Shown here piece by piece: positions 62,101-64,000 of a stretch of DNA of 64,000 nt. This DNA comes from AP-15 sp963733945. GTDB taxonomy: Bacteria; Pseudomonadota; Alphaproteobacteria; ATCC43930; CGMCC-115725. Numbering within the stretch: position 1 is the first letter of the stretch; every line of letters starts with the position of its first letter. The stretch covers positions 1-64,000 of the forward strand of contig CAVTFD010000014.1 in NCBI GenBank assembly GCA_963733945.1. Reading direction: 5' to 3'. A program made the translations under genes and the position numbers. Below the pieces are notes generated by a model. It was not told where the DNA came from, did no database searches, and saw only the letters and a list, made by a program, of their open reading frames with translations.

Positions 62101-62473
62101 GATTAACGACGAGCTCGGTGATGACCCGCAGATTGCGACGGTGCGCCTCTCGGACAAAGGCTTTGAAATCGCCCATCCGGCCATAGGACGGGTTGATGTT
62201 CTTGTAGTCGGAAATGTCGTAGCCGTCGTCGCGCAGCGGCGAGGGGTAGAACGGCAACAGCCACAACGCGGTGACACCGAGGTCCTGCAGATAATCGAGC
62301 TTGCGGCACAGCCCTTGGAAATCGCCGATGCCATCGTCGTTGGCGTCAAAGAAGGCTTTGACGTGTAGCTGATAGATGATCGCGTCCTTGTACCACAGCG
62401 GGTCCGAGATCGCGGGTCGCGCCAGCGCACGGCTCAGCGGCAGCGCGGCTGCGGCGTCGTCTGGTGGGCTCAT
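59105..62473 (-). CDS. treS: trehalose synthase-maltokinase fusion
   Basis: A 1122-aa two-enzyme protein. The N-terminal ~550 residues are TreS (GH13_16): VVNHTSDQHPWFQRAR, LDLGVDGLRLDAVPYL (nucleophile), LLAEANQWPED (acid) and LRNHDELTLEMVT. The C-terminal ~520 residues are maltokinase (Mak/Pep2): LARQRWFAAKDRRIRKV, then the kinase-like HGDYHLGQVIVV and FFIVDFEGEPSRPL. TreS interconverts trehalose and maltose and Mak phosphorylates maltose to maltose-1-phosphate, so the fusion channels trehalose to GlgE. Start overlaps the glgE stop as ATGA (62470-62473). Confidence 0.96.
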   Translation of the reverse strand: MSPPDDAAAALPLSRALARPAISDPLWYKDAIIYQLHVKAFFDANDDGIGDFQGLCRKLDYLQDLGVTALWLLPFYPSPLRDDGYDISDYKNINPSYGRMGDFKAFVREAHRRNLRVITELVVNHTSDQHPWFQRARRAKPGSHLRDFYLWSDTDQKFAETRVIFVDAEKSNWAWDPTAQAYYWHRFYSHQPDLNFDNPRVFRAVADVMRFWLDLGVDGLRLDAVPYLIEREGTTNENLPETHEILRRLRRELDQHHGDHMLLAEANQWPEDVLPYFGAGDECHMAFHFPLMPRIYMAVSTEDRHPITDIMRQTPDIPESCQWAVFLRNHDELTLEMVTDRERDYLWNHYAADRRARINLGIRRRLAPLMENDRRRIELLNALLISMPGTPVFYYGDEIGMGDNVFLRDRDGVRTPMQWSFDRNGGFSRADPASLYLPPIMDSVYGFEAVNVEAQSRSPSSLLNWMKRLIAARRSRSAFGRGTLRFLYPSNRKVIAYLRSLDDEVILCVANLSRSPQAVELDLAEFRGRHPVELLGRSVFPTIGDLPYLLTLQAHSFFWFELMSSTQEAGNLQSSPPEFVTLVMPQGWADLFRQHNLVQLESEIMPAFLARQRWFAAKDRRIRKVTVEARGEISRLSEDGAASESFLATVVETAFGEGEQQHYFLPLAAIWSPAESELRQGLVPATLAELRQFRREGALVDALSQDGFALAIMDAIAGESRLRLDRGEIRCAKTRSYQQAAVPQRLTVRRGSVEQSNSSVFFDEYGMLKLYRRLGPGPHPEIEMSRFLVERAGFANTPPPLATIELALDGETGPQTMAVGVLFGFVRNQGDGWTQALNYLTRYLDDALISTDQRSSELPDPDHFFLTLARQIGIRTAEMHRALAEHAGDDPGFASEPITRDDIAQWQQALDAEAVAMLVKLERELPRLPDRAREDAERLLALRGLLLSHIRGLLPDEVAAQKTRFHGDYHLGQVIVVQNDFFIVDFEGEPSRPLSARRSKSSPLRDVAGMIRSFDYAAVAAVRHLAATRPAAEPRMVQLAEAWRQRAVDGFRAAYRKTMRGCAAYPASKKQARAMTTFFVLEKAVYEVSYELANRPLWVDIPLEGILDILNKAKAGAGGEAR

Positions 62474-64000
62474 TCGGGCTCGATGCGCAGTAGGCGAAAG
62501 ATCAGTGCGGGGTTGGTCTCGGGATCCAGGCGGAACCGCTGGTGGGCGCCCCGGCAGGTCGCAACGGATCGGGTAAACGCCTCCTCAAGCGCGAACGTTC
62601 GATCCGCGCTCAGCCCGAGCTCCTCCAGCGGCAATTCGACATCAGCCTCATGGGCCTGATGCGGGTCGAGATTGACGATCACGATCACCACGTTGATTGG
62701 GTCGTTGGACACCTTCATGTAGGCCAGAACCTGAGGATTGGCACATTCGAGAAAGCGCAGGTTTAGGAACTCGTGCAGCGGCGAATTTGCGTGGCGAAAA
62801 CGGTTCAGGACCCTAATGTCATCCTTGATATTGCCGGGCCGATCCCAGTCCCAGACCTTGTACTCGTATTTCTCCGAGTTCAGATATTCCTCGCGGTCGG
62901 GGATCGGCGTGTTCTCGCATAATTCAAAACCATTATAGATCCCGTAAACGGGTGACAATGTCGCCGCGAGCGCCAGGCGGATCCGAAACGCCGGCCTGCC
63001 GCCGTCTTGCAAAAAAACCGGGAGGATATCGGGCGTGTTGGTGAAAAAGTTCGGGCGGAAATATTCCTTAGCCGGATATGCCGTCAGTTCAATCAGATAT
63101 TCAATGAGTTCGTCCTTGGTGTTGCGCCAGGTGAAATAAGTATAGGACTGGCTGAACCCTGCCTTAGCCAATGCCCGCATCATCTTGGGCCGGGTGAAGG
63201 CTTCGGCCAAAAAGATTGCCTCGGGACAGCGGAGCTTCACTTCGCGGATCAGCCACTCCCAGAACGGCAACGGCTTGGTGTGCGGGTTGTCGACGCGAAA
63301 GGTGCGCACCCCCTCGCTGATCCAGAACAAGACAGTGTCGCGCAACTCCGCCCACAGGCTCTCACGATCGGGATTGTCAAAATCGACGTTGACGATGTCT
63401 TCGTATTTTTTTGGGGGGTTCTCGGCGTATTTGATCGTGCCGTCGGGGCGAAAGCGAAACCATTGGGGATGTTCGCGCACCCACGGGTGATCGGGAGCGC
63501 ATTGGATTGCGAAGTCGAGCGCCACCTCGATCCCGTGCGCCGCCGCGGCCCGCACGAAACGGCGGAAATCGGCGAGCGTGCCTAGACCGGGCTCGGTCGC
63601 CCGGTGCCCGCCCTCTTCCGAACCGATCGCGTACGGGCTGCCCGGATCGCCGGGTTGCGCCACGGCCGTATTGTCCCGGCCTTTGCGGTTCACCCGGCCG
63701 ATGGGATGGATGGGCACCAGATAGACCACGTCGAACCCGAGTGCCGCGATCTCCGGCAGCCGCGCAATGCAATCGTCGAAGCTGGCGCTGTTGCCGGGCT
63801 CGCGACCCTGGCTGCGTGGAAACATCTCGTACCAGGCGGCAAAGCGCGCCGCCGCACGGTCGACCACGATCTCAAGCTCTCGCGGATACCGCATAACGCC
63901 TTCGCGCGGTGCGGCACTCGCCATCACGTCGCGGCTTGCCGAGGACAACAACAGCGCGGCCTGGCGGGCGCTACTGCCGCCCTCAAAATCGAGCAGCAAC
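62470..64000 (-). CDS. glgE: maltose-1-phosphate maltosyltransferase GlgE (5' end outside window)
   Basis: GlgE (GH13_3) adds maltosyl units from maltose-1-phosphate to alpha-glucan. The visible 509 residues lack the first ~150 of the usual ~660. Seen are VYLVPIHPIGRVNRKGRDN, DFAIQCAPDHPWV, the nucleophile in GVRTFRVDNPHTKPLPFWEW, the acid in IFLAEAFTRPKM and FTNTPDILP. The C-terminal beta domain is complete. It is the most upstream gene of the cluster in view, so the promoter lies beyond 64000. Confidence 0.96.
   Translation of the reverse strand, partial: LLLDFEGGSSARQAALLLSSASRDVMASAAPREGVMRYPRELEIVVDRAAARFAAWYEMFPRSQGREPGNSASFDDCIARLPEIAALGFDVVYLVPIHPIGRVNRKGRDNTAVAQPGDPGSPYAIGSEEGGHRATEPGLGTLADFRRFVRAAAAHGIEVALDFAIQCAPDHPWVREHPQWFRFRPDGTIKYAENPPKKYEDIVNVDFDNPDRESLWAELRDTVLFWISEGVRTFRVDNPHTKPLPFWEWLIREVKLRCPEAIFLAEAFTRPKMMRALAKAGFSQSYTYFTWRNTKDELIEYLIELTAYPAKEYFRPNFFTNTPDILPVFLQDGGRPAFRIRLALAATLSPVYGIYNGFELCENTPIPDREEYLNSEKYEYKVWDWDRPGNIKDDIRVLNRFRHANSPLHEFLNLRFLECANPQVLAYMKVSNDPINVVIVIVNLDPHQAHEADVELPLEELGLSADRTFALEEAFTRSVATCRGAHQRFRLDPETNPALIFRLLRIEPE

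Overview
The window is GC-rich chromosomal DNA from an alphaproteobacterium, most like the Rhodospirillales/Acetobacterales. The reasons are the gene content and the order of several housekeeping blocks: rpmH-rnpA-yidD-yidC-engB-argB, aroK-aroB next to xerD, lysC/ptsP/ispG, and argJ-mutT, a parvulin and secA. No rRNA, CRISPR array, transposase or phage structural gene was seen. Species cannot be named from the sequence alone.

Layout. 1-10.4 kb: DUF2076 protein, accA, xerD, aroK-aroB, bolA, a HAD pyrimidine 5'-nucleotidase, argB, engB, yidC, yidD, rnpA and a GTG-started rpmH with a clear sigma-70-type promoter. 10.5-17.9 kb: a ferritin-like protein, a small coupled ORF, an HpnL-type membrane protein with a probable frameshift, a TVP38/DedA-like protein, a flavin disulfide reductase, an orphan histidine kinase and an RlmI-type methyltransferase. 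18.0-20.7 kb: tRNA-Arg(ACG), a 5'-truncated FkbM methyltransferase relic and an unusual transglutaminase-like/coiled-coil protein, which together look like an accessory patch. 20.7-38.4 kb: core metabolism and translocation genes (ispG, RodZ-like, ptsP, nitronate monooxygenase-like, lysC, ubiG, DUF1178, methyltransferases, nitrilase, grxC, a frameshifted comF, mutT, argJ, parvulin, secA).

38.4-40.7 kb: tRNA-Lys(CTT) is followed 2175 bp later by a perfect 47-bp copy of its 3' part. The pair bounds a mini-island carrying a glycine-rich PEP-CTERM protein, an unknown protein and an excisionase-like DNA-binding protein, but no integrase. This is the strongest sign of an unusual element in the window.

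40.7-47.6 kb: an RND efflux pump with its adaptor, a DUF488 protein, and a divergent ferredoxin-reductase/cupin pair. 47.7-64.0 kb: a minus-strand run of seven alpha-glucan and trehalose enzymes, glgE (cut by the window end), treS-mak fusion, glgB, glgX, treZ, malQ and treY. Most neighbours overlap or nearly touch. Together they can build branched glucan from maltose-1-phosphate, cut it to trehalose, and return trehalose to maltose-1-phosphate, so the cluster encodes a closed glucan-trehalose circuit.
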